From an uncultured Ruminiclostridium sp. (lineage in GTDB: Bacteria; Bacillota; Clostridia; Oscillospirales; Ruminococcaceae), in contig CANRFO010000017.1 of assembly GCA_947629925.1 (NCBI GenBank), positions 1 through 55,651 of the forward strand: 55,651 nucleotides of DNA, written 5' to 3'. Both the position numbers and the translations under genes were made by a program. Of the stretch, positions 31,755-40,056 are shown piece after piece (the first letter of the stretch is position 1; each line of letters begins with the position of its first letter). The notes beneath the pieces are model-generated. The model was not told the DNA's origin and made no database searches. It worked only from the letters and a program-made list of their open reading frames with translations.

Positions 31755-33593
31755 ATGGCTGAACCTCAGCTCGGTCCCAAGGGACTGACCCGTGGGCCGG
31801 GAGGACCTCATGGCGCGAGAATAACCATGGAAAAGCCTCAGAACGGAATGCAGACGCTGAAAAAGCTGCTGACTTACATAGGAAAAAGCAAATATCTTTT
31901 CTTCTCTCTTCTGGGCGTAATGCTCATAATAACGGTTCTGGGACTTGCCGCCCCGATGATACAGCAGGTGGCGATAGACTGCATAACCGTCACTGACGGT
32001 CACCTGACTGTGGATATGCAGGGACTTTTCAGCAACCTTATAATTCTGGCGGTAGTTTACGCACTTTCTTCCGTATTCACTTACCTTCAGGGCATATTTT
32101 CCGCAAGGCTCTCTCAGTTTACTGTAAAGACCATGCGTCACGACCTGTTTGAAAACCTTGTCCGCCTGCCTATAAAATATTTTGACACTCATAAGCACGG
32201 CGATCTTATGAGCCGAATGACAAACGACGTTGAAAATATTTCAAATACCGTCTCTCAGTCCATAGGCTCGCTTATTTCAGGCGTACTGACGGTCATCGGC
32301 TCATTTGTGATAATGCTCACCTATTCGCCGCTGCTGACGCTCATCTCTCTGGTGACTATCGTGCTTACTATTGTTGTATCGAGCATAATGACAAAATTCA
32401 TGCGCAAATATTTTCTGAGACAGCAGATATTGCTGGGAAAAATAAACGGTCATGTAGAAGAAATGGTGACGGGATACCGCACCGTTGTATCCTATTCAAA
32501 AGAGAAGGACGCAGTCAAAGAGTTCGGAGAGCTGAGCGACAAGCTTCGCAAATGCGGCATAAAGGCGCAGATATGCGGCGGCATGATGGGACCTCTTATG
32601 AACTGCATCTCAAACTTCAGTTTTGTGCTTATCGCCGCATTCGGCGGCTGGTTCAGCATACAGGGCCTTATAACCGTAGGAACGATACAGGCGTTCATAC
32701 TTTATTCAAAGCAATTTTCCCGCCCTATAAACGAGATAGCCAACCAGTATGCCAATATACAGACCGCCATCGCAGGCGCTGAGCGCATTTTTGAAGTAAT
32801 GGAGGCTGAAAAGGAGCCCGACTTTGGCACCGCCGATTTTTCACCAGAAAAAGTAAAAGGCGCCCTTTGCTTTAAGGACGTAAAATTCGGCTATGTCGAA
32901 GGGGAACCTGTATTGAAAGACTTTGACCTTAAAGTGGAGCCCGGTCAGAAGATAGCGATAGTCGGTGCGACAGGTTCGGGAAAAACCACGGTGGTGAACC
33001 TGCTCACCCGTTTTTATGAAATAGACGGCGGAAGCATAACCGTTGACGGTTATGACCTGTATGATATTCCCAAGGACGCGCTTAGAAGATCCATAGCTAT
33101 CGTGCTTCAGGATACCGTTCTGTTTTCGGGTACCATAGAGGACAATATCCGCTACGGCAGAGAAAATGCCGCGCTTGATGAAATAAAAGCCGCTGCCGCT
33201 CACGCCAACGCCGACGAGTTTATCGAGCGCCTGCCCGACGGCTATCAGACCAAGCTTTCCGAGGGCGGCTCCAATCTGTCGCAGGGTCAGCGCCAGCTCC
33301 TTACGATCGCAAGGGCGGTGCTTGCCGACCCGAAGATACTTATTCTTGACGAAGCCACGTCGAGCGTCGACACAAGGACGGAAATGAACATACAATCGGC
33401 TATGGTCGCCCTTATGAAAAACCGCACTTCTTTGATAATCGCTCACCGTCTTTCAACGATACAGGACGCCGATATGATCGTTGTGATAGACGCAGGAGTA
33501 GTTGCCGAAAGCGGAAACCACGAGGAGCTTATCGCAAAGCGCGGAAAATATTATCAGCTTTATCAGACCCAGTTTGCAGGAAACGAAACATAA
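31755..33593 (+). CDS. ABC exporter, half-transporter B
   Basis: A 612-residue half-transporter with an N-terminal Gly/Pro-rich leader (about 1-40), six membrane helices and an intact nucleotide-binding domain: Walker A GATGSGKT, signature LSQGQRQL, Walker B ILILDEATS with the catalytic Glu, and IIAHRLST. It supplies the competent Walker B for the pair. AGGAGATG precedes the ATG, 48 bases after the first half. Together they should export a lipophilic compound, drug, lipid or peptide. The following GH59 enzyme gene starts 15 bases after the stop, so the three are probably one operon. Confidence 0.9.
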   Translation: MAEPQLGPKGLTRGPGGPHGARITMEKPQNGMQTLKKLLTYIGKSKYLFFSLLGVMLIITVLGLAAPMIQQVAIDCITVTDGHLTVDMQGLFSNLIILAVVYALSSVFTYLQGIFSARLSQFTVKTMRHDLFENLVRLPIKYFDTHKHGDLMSRMTNDVENISNTVSQSIGSLISGVLTVIGSFVIMLTYSPLLTLISLVTIVLTIVVSSIMTKFMRKYFLRQQILLGKINGHVEEMVTGYRTVVSYSKEKDAVKEFGELSDKLRKCGIKAQICGGMMGPLMNCISNFSFVLIAAFGGWFSIQGLITVGTIQAFILYSKQFSRPINEIANQYANIQTAIAGAERIFEVMEAEKEPDFGTADFSPEKVKGALCFKDVKFGYVEGEPVLKDFDLKVEPGQKIAIVGATGSGKTTVVNLLTRFYEIDGGSITVDGYDLYDIPKDALRRSIAIVLQDTVLFSGTIEDNIRYGRENAALDEIKAAAAHANADEFIERLPDGYQTKLSEGGSNLSQGQRQLLTIARAVLADPKILILDEATSSVDTRTEMNIQSAMVALMKNRTSLIIAHRLSTIQDADMIVVIDAGVVAESGNHEELIAKRGKYYQLYQTQFAGNET

Positions 33594-33608
33594 TAAGCGA
33601 GGTCATGC

Positions 33609-35957
33609 ATGACAGTTACCGTCAAAAGAACGCCTTCTGCGGCGCATTACCGCGGAGCGGGCATTATAAGCGGGAACGGCTCTTCCCGCCTTCTTCTTGA
33701 TTATAAGTATGAAAACCCCGAAAAGTACAGCGAGATAATGACCCTTCTTTTTGCTCCTGACGAAAGGGGAATGGGAACGGTGCATTTAAAGCTTGAAATG
33801 GGCTCTGACATAAATTCTTCCTCAGGCACCGAACCGTGTGTAAAAAGATACGCCGATGAAAAGACCGTCGTTACCCGCGGCGCAGGATTTATCATAGCCG
33901 CCGACGCAAAGAAGATAAACCCCGATCTTGCCCTTGATATGCTTTATTGGAGCGAACCCGCGTGGGTAACAAACGCCTCCGACGTATACGCCGCCCGTTA
34001 TGAGTGGTACATGGAAAATCTCACCGAAGCGTATGAAATGTTTGGTCTGAAATTCGACTATGTAAGCGTAAACCGAAACGAGCGCGAGGTGGAAGCCGAG
34101 TGGATAAAATATTTTGCCCGCAGGCTGAGATCGGAGCATGACCGTCCCTATGATTTCACAAAGATAAAAATAGTTGCCGCCGACGAGGAAAACGCGTGGT
34201 CCATCGGCGGGCAAATGATGTGTGACGAGGAACTCAGAAACGCGGTGGATATAATCGGCTCTCACTACACGAGCCATGCCTCAGAGGAAGTGATCGCCCT
34301 TTCCAAAGAATACGGAAAGGAAGTATGGTTTTCCGAAGGAAGCGCGCCGATGACCTTCGCTGAGGGCGTGAGCCGTTTTGACGGCTGCGGCCTTACAGGG
34401 ATAAACGGCATATTGGACATTTCCTGCCGTATCGCCGCCATGTATCCTTGCGGACAAATGACGCTTTACGAGTACCAGCCCGCAGTTTCCGCCTATTACG
34501 ACGGCGTGACCTACTGCCATAAGCAGCTTATCACCGCCGCCGAACCGTGGAGCGGCTTTTACGAGGTAAACAGCGGTTATTATATGGCGCTCCACTTGTC
34601 CCGCTTTTTCAAAAAGGGCTGGCAATTCTGTGACAGCGCCTGCTTCTGCGACGGGGAAAAGGGCGGCGACGGTCACGCGATAGTAAACGCAAAGCACGCT
34701 GCTATGACCGCTTACGACGAGGTAAGCGGCGATTACAGCATATTTCTTGTAAATCCGACCGCCGAAGCGGCAAAATATGATTTTGAAGTGACAGGGCTGA
34801 AAAATTCTCCCTTGAATTTATGGGAAACAAGGGGAAATGACGGCGGTGCTTTTGATGAAAACTATTTCAGGAAGATCGGCGCCGTTATTCCCGAAAAAGG
34901 AAGCTTCAGCATTGTGCTGAAGCCCTTCTCGCTCCTTACAGTATCTACTGTTGACACCATCCCGCCTGTGTTTGAAAAGCAGGTCTCCCGTATCCTTCCG
35001 CTCCCTTATAAAGACGATTTCACCTATTCGGAGCATGTCAGGGATTACCTTTCTTCAAGAGGCAATGCTCCCCGCTACACCACCGATCAGGGCGGCGCCT
35101 TTGAGGTGCGTCAGGTAAATAGCAGTAACGTCCTCATGCAGATGATAACTCCTGAAACAAAGTCTATGGAGTGGGGCTTTACCCCGCTTCCCACCACAAA
35201 CTTCGGCGACGACCGCTGGAACGATTATGAGTTTTCCTCGCAGGTCACCCTTTCGGAAAGCTCAGCGCCCGACGAAAATTTTATCGGCATAGGACTTCGT
35301 TACAGTCTTGCTTCTGTCAGCGTGAGCGGCTATTCGCTCCTTTTGTACGAAAGCGGAAAATGGGAGTTCCGCCGTAATTCCGATGTGCTTTTAAGCGGCA
35401 GTTATCCCGTTGAGGACCGAAACGCTCTCCTTAAAATGACCGCCGTAGGCAGGGAAGTGAACGCCTTCATAAACGGCAGGAACATTCTTTTTCATACCGA
35501 CGGCGGCGCGCTGATAAGCGCAGGCAGAGCCGCCCTTTACAGCTCTTACAACAACAATTGCTTCAGTTTTGTAAATATCCTTCCGATAGGTGAATCTCCA
35601 TACGTCACGCGTTTTGACGATACCGACAGTTGCTTCGAGTATCAGGGCGAGTGGAAACACGAGCTTATGAGCAGTTTCCGCTCCTATAAGCGAACGGTTT
35701 CTTCGTCGGAAAGCGGTTCTTTCCGCTTTTCATTTTTCGGAAGCTCCTGCGGTATCTTCGGCAGGAATGAGGAACAATGCCTGACAGCAATCTCTCTTGA
35801 CGGGAATGAGCCTGAAGAAAAACAGCTCCCGTCAAGCGGCGACCGCGAGATCTTCTGCGGCTTCAGCGGTCTTGAAAACGCGCTTCATACCGTAAAAGTC
35901 ACCATTCTTTCGGGAACTCTTAACGTAGACGGCGCTCAGGTCGGAACGGACGAATAA
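33609..35957 (+). CDS. GH59 galactocerebrosidase-like glycoside hydrolase
   Basis: A 782-residue enzyme of glycoside hydrolase family 59, known for removing beta-galactose from galactosylceramide and related lipids. The N-terminal barrel shows YRGAGIISGNGSSRLLLDY, then GTVHLKLEMGSDINSSSGTE, as in galactosylceramidase. Acid/base Glu158 is in VNRNERE and the likely nucleophile Glu243 in VWFSEGSA. A beta domain follows and a C-terminal lectin-like part (about 480-640). No signal peptide is visible, so it would act in the cytoplasm or leave by an unusual route. It follows the ABC exporter pair by 15 bases. Bacterial substrates may be galactolipids or plant material; this is inference. Confidence 0.85.
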   Translation: MTVTVKRTPSAAHYRGAGIISGNGSSRLLLDYKYENPEKYSEIMTLLFAPDERGMGTVHLKLEMGSDINSSSGTEPCVKRYADEKTVVTRGAGFIIAADAKKINPDLALDMLYWSEPAWVTNASDVYAARYEWYMENLTEAYEMFGLKFDYVSVNRNEREVEAEWIKYFARRLRSEHDRPYDFTKIKIVAADEENAWSIGGQMMCDEELRNAVDIIGSHYTSHASEEVIALSKEYGKEVWFSEGSAPMTFAEGVSRFDGCGLTGINGILDISCRIAAMYPCGQMTLYEYQPAVSAYYDGVTYCHKQLITAAEPWSGFYEVNSGYYMALHLSRFFKKGWQFCDSACFCDGEKGGDGHAIVNAKHAAMTAYDEVSGDYSIFLVNPTAEAAKYDFEVTGLKNSPLNLWETRGNDGGAFDENYFRKIGAVIPEKGSFSIVLKPFSLLTVSTVDTIPPVFEKQVSRILPLPYKDDFTYSEHVRDYLSSRGNAPRYTTDQGGAFEVRQVNSSNVLMQMITPETKSMEWGFTPLPTTNFGDDRWNDYEFSSQVTLSESSAPDENFIGIGLRYSLASVSVSGYSLLLYESGKWEFRRNSDVLLSGSYPVEDRNALLKMTAVGREVNAFINGRNILFHTDGGALISAGRAALYSSYNNNCFSFVNILPIGESPYVTRFDDTDSCFEYQGEWKHELMSSFRSYKRTVSSSESGSFRFSFFGSSCGIFGRNEEQCLTAISLDGNEPEEKQLPSSGDREIFCGFSGLENALHTVKVTILSGTLNVDGAQVGTDE

Positions 35958-35959
35958 AA

Positions 35960-35996
35960 ATCAGCGGCTTTGTTTTCACAAAGCCGCCGTTTTTTA
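35960..35996. terminator. bidirectional intrinsic terminator
   Basis: CGGCTTTG pairs with CAAAGCCG and is followed by CCGTTTTTT. It separates the converging GH59 and zinc-ribbon membrane genes. Confidence 0.8.
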
Positions 35997-36407
35997 ATAC
36001 GATATATTTCCAAGTCCTGCTGCCGTTCCCGCAAGTGAAAAGATCATTATCATCATAAGTATCACAACGCCTATCATTATTGCTTCAAAAATGAGCATCG
36101 CACGGCAGTAATTTTTCTTGGACGTTGGAGTGCTGTCGCTGAAAGCCCAGACAAAAAGGAGAATTATGCTGATTATTCCGAGACATTGAGTGAGCAGTAT
36201 CGTTCCCACCCATTGACCCAGAGTCATCGGCTGTTCAGCGTACTGCTGCTGATACGGCTGATAAGTCGGCTGTTGATATGTCGGCTGCTGATAAGGCTGA
36301 TATTGCTGCTGATCGTACTGGGGCTGCACATACTGCATACCGCAGCGAGGGCATATGTTTGCGGAATCCTCAAAAACATTTCCGCAGTTCTGACAGGTCT
36401 TTGCCAT
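35994..36407 (-). CDS. zinc-ribbon membrane protein with Gln/Tyr-rich linker
   Basis: A 137-residue protein: an N-terminal zinc ribbon (CQNCGNVF...CPRCGMQ, residues 4-24), a low-complexity Gln/Pro/Tyr linker (repeats like QQPTYQPY, about 28-58), and two membrane helices (about 65-85 and 102-127) separated by a basic loop. The layout is common in clostridial membrane proteins of unknown role, related to the TM2/DUF4190-like groups. GGGAGGATA precedes the ATG. Confidence 0.75.
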   Translation of the reverse strand: MAKTCQNCGNVFEDSANICPRCGMQYVQPQYDQQQYQPYQQPTYQQPTYQPYQQQYAEQPMTLGQWVGTILLTQCLGIISIILLFVWAFSDSTPTSKKNYCRAMLIFEAIMIGVVILMMIMIFSLAGTAAGLGNISY

Positions 36408-36486
36408 TTAAGTATCCTCCCGAAAGTTCATTCTATGTCTTATATTAGCACAAAAAGTCGTCTTTGTCAAGAAAACCGATGTACGG

Positions 36487-36524
36487 AAAAACTGCGCTTC
36501 GACAGCCGAAACGCAGTTTTGTTT
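36487..36524. terminator. intrinsic terminator after ftsH
   Basis: AACTGCG pairs with CGCAGTT around a 14-base loop, with T-rich flanks on both sides. It ends ftsH on the minus strand. Confidence 0.7.
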
Positions 36525-38504
36525 TTATTTTGTTATTCCGCCGGGATTTTCCGCTTCGGGAGGAGCTTCGGGGGTGACCTCAGGCTGAATGTCAGTCTCA
36601 GGTTTATCCGCGCTTTCGGTTTCTTCAGGGAGAATTACCTCCGACTCGGACCAGATGACAGGCTTTTTCATCAGCCGTTCAAATTCGGCGCCGTCTATCT
36701 TTTCATGCTTCAACAGGTATTTAGCCAGCATATGGAGCTGATCTTTATGCCCTTCAAGAATATCCTTTGCCCTTTCGTAGCCTGTTTCGATAAGCTCGCG
36801 TATCTCTGAGTCTATCTCTGCGGCGATATTTTCGGAGTAGTTCCTGCCCTGTGAATAGTCTCTGCCAAGGAACACCTCCGCTTCGTCGTGACCGTATACT
36901 ACGGGACCCAGCTTTTCGCTGAAGCCGTATCTTGTCACCATGCTGCGGGCGATATTCGTAGCGCGTTCTATATCGTTTGATGCGCCTGTGGATATATCGT
37001 CAAGGATTATTTTTTCCGCTACGCGGCCGCCAAGGAGCGTAACGATATTTTCTTCCATCTGTGTTTTGCTTACAAAGCTCCTGTCATGCTCGGGAAGGGA
37101 CATCGTGTATCCGCCCGCCATTCCTCTGGGGATTATCGAGACCTGATGCACCTTGTCCTGAGAAGGGCAGTAGTAAGTGCATATCGCGTGACCCGATTCA
37201 TGATAAGCGGTGAGCCTGCGTTCCTTTTCTGTGACAACTCTGGATTTCTTTTCAGGACCTGCTACTACTTTTATCGTAGCTTCCTCGATATCTTCTTCTG
37301 TAACAGCTCTCCTGTTGGCTCTTGCGGCAAGCAGAGCGGCTTCGTTCACAAGGTTTTCAAGGTCTGCGCCCGTAAATCCCGCAGTGGATCTGGCAATAGT
37401 TGACAAGTCAACGTCGGGAGCCAGCTTTTTGTTTCTTGTATGGACTTTAAGAATAGCCTCGCGTCCTTTTACGTCGGGATAATTTACGACTATCTGTCTG
37501 TCAAAGCGTCCGGGACGAAGCAGAGCAGGGTCGAGAATATCGCGCCTGTTTGTAGCGGCGATAATGATTATTCCCTGATTTTCGGAGAAGCCGTCCATTT
37601 CCACAAGCAGTTGGTTCAGCGTCTGCTCGCGTTCGTCGTGACCGCCGCCGAGACCTGCGCCTCTCTGACGTCCCACTGCGTCTATCTCATCTATGAAAAT
37701 AATGGAAGGCGTATGCTTTTTCGCCTGATCGAACAGATCTCTTACACGGGAAGCGCCCACACCTACGAACATTTCAACGAAGTCCGAACCGCTTATTGAG
37801 AAGAAAGGAACGTTCGCTTCACCTGCCACAGCTTTTGCCAGCAGTGTTTTACCTGTACCGGGAGGTCCCATGAGCAGCACGCCCTTAGGCACATGAGCGC
37901 CTATGTCCTGATATTTGCGCGGATTTTTGAGGAAGTCCACTATCTCCGCCAGCTCCGCCTTTTCCTCATCGGCGCCTGCTACGTCTTCAAACGTGACTTT
38001 TTTCCCGCCTGAAGGCTGATTGCGGGTATTGGCTTTTGAGAACTGGTTCATTCTTCCGCCGCCTGAGGCTTGCCTCATAATAATGAAGGTAAATCCCACC
38101 ATAAGCGCTATCAGCAGAAGATAGGGCAGGAAAGTTGCAAGGAAGGAGTTGTCAGATACGGCGATATAGTCTTCTACCAACGGCTCGTCAGGGTGAGCGG
38201 CGTTGTAGCGGTCGCGGTAGCTCTCCCCGTCAAAATTGCCGTAAAGGTCGTTTATGAACAGACTTACATAAGGAACAAAGTAGACGCGTTCATTCGTTTC
38301 TCCCTCAAGAACATATTCCAGTTTTCCCGAATTAAGGTCGAGAGTATACGAAGACACCTCAAGCTTGTCGAAATGCTCCATGATCGAGGAATAGGATTCG
38401 ACCTCAGCTCTGGGAGTAACGGACCTGAGTATCGAGATAAGCCCGATTACAAGCAAGATAATTATAAGAATGTAAATGAGAGTTCCTCTTGTTTTTTTCT
38501 GCAT
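36525..38504 (-). CDS. ftsH: ATP-dependent zinc metalloprotease FtsH
   Basis: A 659-residue membrane-bound AAA+ protease that degrades damaged or unassembled membrane proteins and some regulators. Two membrane helices (about 8-26 and 125-145) flank an outer domain. The AAA domain has Walker A GPPGTGKT, Walker [12 protein letters not shown] and the second region of homology [19 protein letters not shown]. The zinc site is HESGH with a downstream Asp. A Pro/Glu-rich tail ends the protein. AAAGGCGGAAA precedes the ATG. The order tilS-ftsH is conserved in Firmicutes, but here the two are separated by a tandem repeat array that likely contains promoters. Confidence 0.96.
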   Translation of the reverse strand: MQKKTRGTLIYILIIILLVIGLISILRSVTPRAEVESYSSIMEHFDKLEVSSYTLDLNSGKLEYVLEGETNERVYFVPYVSLFINDLYGNFDGESYRDRYNAAHPDEPLVEDYIAVSDNSFLATFLPYLLLIALMVGFTFIIMRQASGGGRMNQFSKANTRNQPSGGKKVTFEDVAGADEEKAELAEIVDFLKNPRKYQDIGAHVPKGVLLMGPPGTGKTLLAKAVAGEANVPFFSISGSDFVEMFVGVGASRVRDLFDQAKKHTPSIIFIDEIDAVGRQRGAGLGGGHDEREQTLNQLLVEMDGFSENQGIIIIAATNRRDILDPALLRPGRFDRQIVVNYPDVKGREAILKVHTRNKKLAPDVDLSTIARSTAGFTGADLENLVNEAALLAARANRRAVTEEDIEEATIKVVAGPEKKSRVVTEKERRLTAYHESGHAICTYYCPSQDKVHQVSIIPRGMAGGYTMSLPEHDRSFVSKTQMEENIVTLLGGRVAEKIILDDISTGASNDIERATNIARSMVTRYGFSEKLGPVVYGHDEAEVFLGRDYSQGRNYSENIAAEIDSEIRELIETGYERAKDILEGHKDQLHMLAKYLLKHEKIDGAEFERLMKKPVIWSESEVILPEETESADKPETDIQPEVTPEAPPEAENPGGITK

Positions 38505-38598
38505 GGATTTCCGCCTTTCTTTTTCAACACATAAATAAAAGGATATTTGCCGTATATCGGAAGATATTAAATATATTTTTTAGTCAAGTGTATATTAT

Positions 38599-38692
38599 TA
38601 AAAAAGAGTTTTTTGCGAAGCAAATGCGATTCCTCTGAACCGTTACAATGTTCTCAAACATTATAATAAAATTATTCCTCTTTAAGCCGTTT
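38599..38692 (-). ncRNA. candidate small RNA, unit 4
   Basis: Extended -10 TGTTATAAT (TATAAT at 38704-38699). The most diverged copy. Ends at a shorter hairpin (TTTGC-TTC-GCAAA, 38624-38612) followed by AAACTCTTTTTT. Read-through would enter ftsH. Confidence 0.5.
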
Positions 38693-38708
38693 GAGGTTAT
38701 TATAACAT

Positions 38709-38799
38709 AAGCAGAGCATTTTGCTTTGCAAAATGCGATACCTTAAAAAGTTAAAATGTTCTCAAACATCAAAATAATATTTTCCTCTTTAATCTGTTT
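38709..38799 (-). ncRNA. candidate small RNA, unit 3
   Basis: Extended -10 TGTTATAAT (TATAAT at 38811-38806). Ends at hairpin 38736-38716, where the loop has changed but the stem GCATTTTGC/GCAAAATGC is kept and even longer; the T-run is weak. Confidence 0.5.
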
Positions 38800-38815
38800 G
38801 AGGTTATTATAACAT

Positions 38816-38907
38816 AAGCAGAGCATTTTGTCTCGCAAAATGCGATACCTTAAAAAGTTAAAATGTTCTCAAACTTTTTAATAAAAATTTTCCTCTTTAA
38901 ACTGTTT
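38816..38907 (-). ncRNA. candidate small RNA, unit 2
   Basis: Extended -10 TGTTATAAT (TATAAT at 38919-38914), no good -35. Internal CTCAAAC/GTTTGAG pair. Ends at hairpin 38843-38823 followed by TCTGCTT, a weaker T-run. Confidence 0.5.
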
Positions 38908-38923
38908 GAGGTTATTATAACAT

Positions 38924-39016
38924 AAAAAGAGCATTTTGTCTCGCAAAATGCGATACCTCTGAACCGTTAAAATGTTCTCAAACTTTTTAATAAAAATTTT
39001 CCTCTTTAAACCGTTT
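38924..39016 (-). ncRNA. candidate small RNA, unit 1
   Basis: -10 TGATATAAT (39028-39023 for TATAAT) with a weak TTGCTT 17 bases before it. The transcript would start near 39016 and end after the hairpin 38951-38931 followed by TCTTTTT, the best terminator of the four. Confidence 0.55.
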
Positions 39017-39066
39017 GAGGTTATTATATCATATCACCGCAAAAAAAGCAAATCGAAAAATGAAAT

Positions 39067-40056
39067 TCATGTGTTTTTTTTCCGATATTTCTGGGGAATT
39101 ATCATAATTTCCGCCACGCCTTTTTTGACGCAGGCAAATTTATTTTTCTCAATATTGATTTTGCCCGTTCCCGCCGATATTATTTCAGCGAAACCGTTTA
39201 TTCTAAGCGCGCTCGGCTCAACGTCCCTTTCCCTCAGTATAAGTGAAATGGCGCGGTGGAACAGCGGCTCAGGCAAAATTTTCAGCTTTTCGGAGGAATA
39301 TTTTCCGTATTCGAGACGTGCGTCTTTCAACGCATTTGCGGCTTGTTCTTCGAGATACAGGCTGTCCTCGGTAAGCGCAGAAGTCATTCTTCCTACCCCC
39401 TCGTAAAAGGAGGGATTTATTTCAAGAAGCTTCGGCATAAGCTCTATCCGTATCTTATTTCTTGTATAAGCGGTGGAAAAATTTGTTTTGTCAGTCACGA
39501 ACTTCAGCTTATTTTCCTTGCAGTAAGCTTCTATCTCTTCTCTTGCGCAAAAGATGAGCGGTCTTATAAGATAGTCCCTTTTTGGCGGTATTCCGCAAAG
39601 ACCTTTCAGACCCGTGCCTCTAAGCATGTTCAAAAGCACCGTTTCCGCGTTGTCACAGGCGTTGTGCGCCGTAGCGACCTTTGCGCCGAACTTTTCCGCC
39701 GCCGCCGCGAAAGCTTCGTATCTCAGCTCCCTTGCCCGTTCCTCAATGCTTTCGTGTTTCTTTACCGAGCCTTTTACATCTACCGAAAACACTTCAAGCG
39801 GGACATTCATCTCTTTGCACAGTCCGCGTACATACGCTTCGTCGCCGTCGCTTTCCTCGCCGCGTAAATTGTGATTGACATGGCAGGCATAGACCTTTAT
39901 CCCAAGCTCATCCTCCAGCGATTTCAGCCCGTGGAGCAAAGTCACGCTGTCGGCTCCGCCGCTTAAAGCGACTACCGCATTATCGCCGCTTTTCAGCATA
40001 TCGTATCTTTTTACCGCGTCAAGGAGTTTTTCTCTTATTTTATCCGTTATGCACAT
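39067..40056 (-). CDS. tilS: tRNA(Ile)-lysidine synthase
   Basis: A 329-residue ATP-dependent enzyme that attaches lysine to the wobble cytidine of tRNA-Ile(CAU), an essential decoding change. The P-loop pyrophosphatase motif ALSGGADSVTLLHGL is at about residues 28-42. The catalytic domain ends near 215 with FSTAYTRNKIR. The C-terminal domain is short for the family. The start overlaps the end of dnaB by 17 bases, so it is probably coupled. It is transcribed on the minus strand with rnj, gdpP, rplI and dnaB upstream. Confidence 0.93.
   Translation of the reverse strand: MCITDKIREKLLDAVKRYDMLKSGDNAVVALSGGADSVTLLHGLKSLEDELGIKVYACHVNHNLRGEESDGDEAYVRGLCKEMNVPLEVFSVDVKGSVKKHESIEERARELRYEAFAAAAEKFGAKVATAHNACDNAETVLLNMLRGTGLKGLCGIPPKRDYLIRPLIFCAREEIEAYCKENKLKFVTDKTNFSTAYTRNKIRIELMPKLLEINPSFYEGVGRMTSALTEDSLYLEEQAANALKDARLEYGKYSSEKLKILPEPLFHRAISLILRERDVEPSALRINGFAEIISAGTGKINIEKNKFACVKKGVAEIMIIPQKYRKKNT

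Larger units (their letters stand above)
38596..39030 (-). repeat. four tandem 107-109 bp units between tilS and ftsH
   Basis: Four copies of a unit with period 109, 108 and 107 bp, judged from the -10 positions 39023, 38914, 38806 and 38699. Each has, on the minus strand, an extended -10 (TGnTATAAT), CCTCAAAC, AAAGAGG, GTTTGAGAACATT, GGTATCGC and a hairpin GCATTTTG-loop-CAAAATGC. Spacing and order are constant, with no variable spacers. No open frame is shared by the copies, and the array lies wholly between two conserved genes. Confidence 0.9.

Noticed and set aside
38596-39030. Second CRISPR array
   Set aside because: The repeats contain GTTTGAG and are regularly spaced, but the whole 108-bp unit is conserved, with no variable spacers. 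Promoter and hairpin signals explain the structure better.
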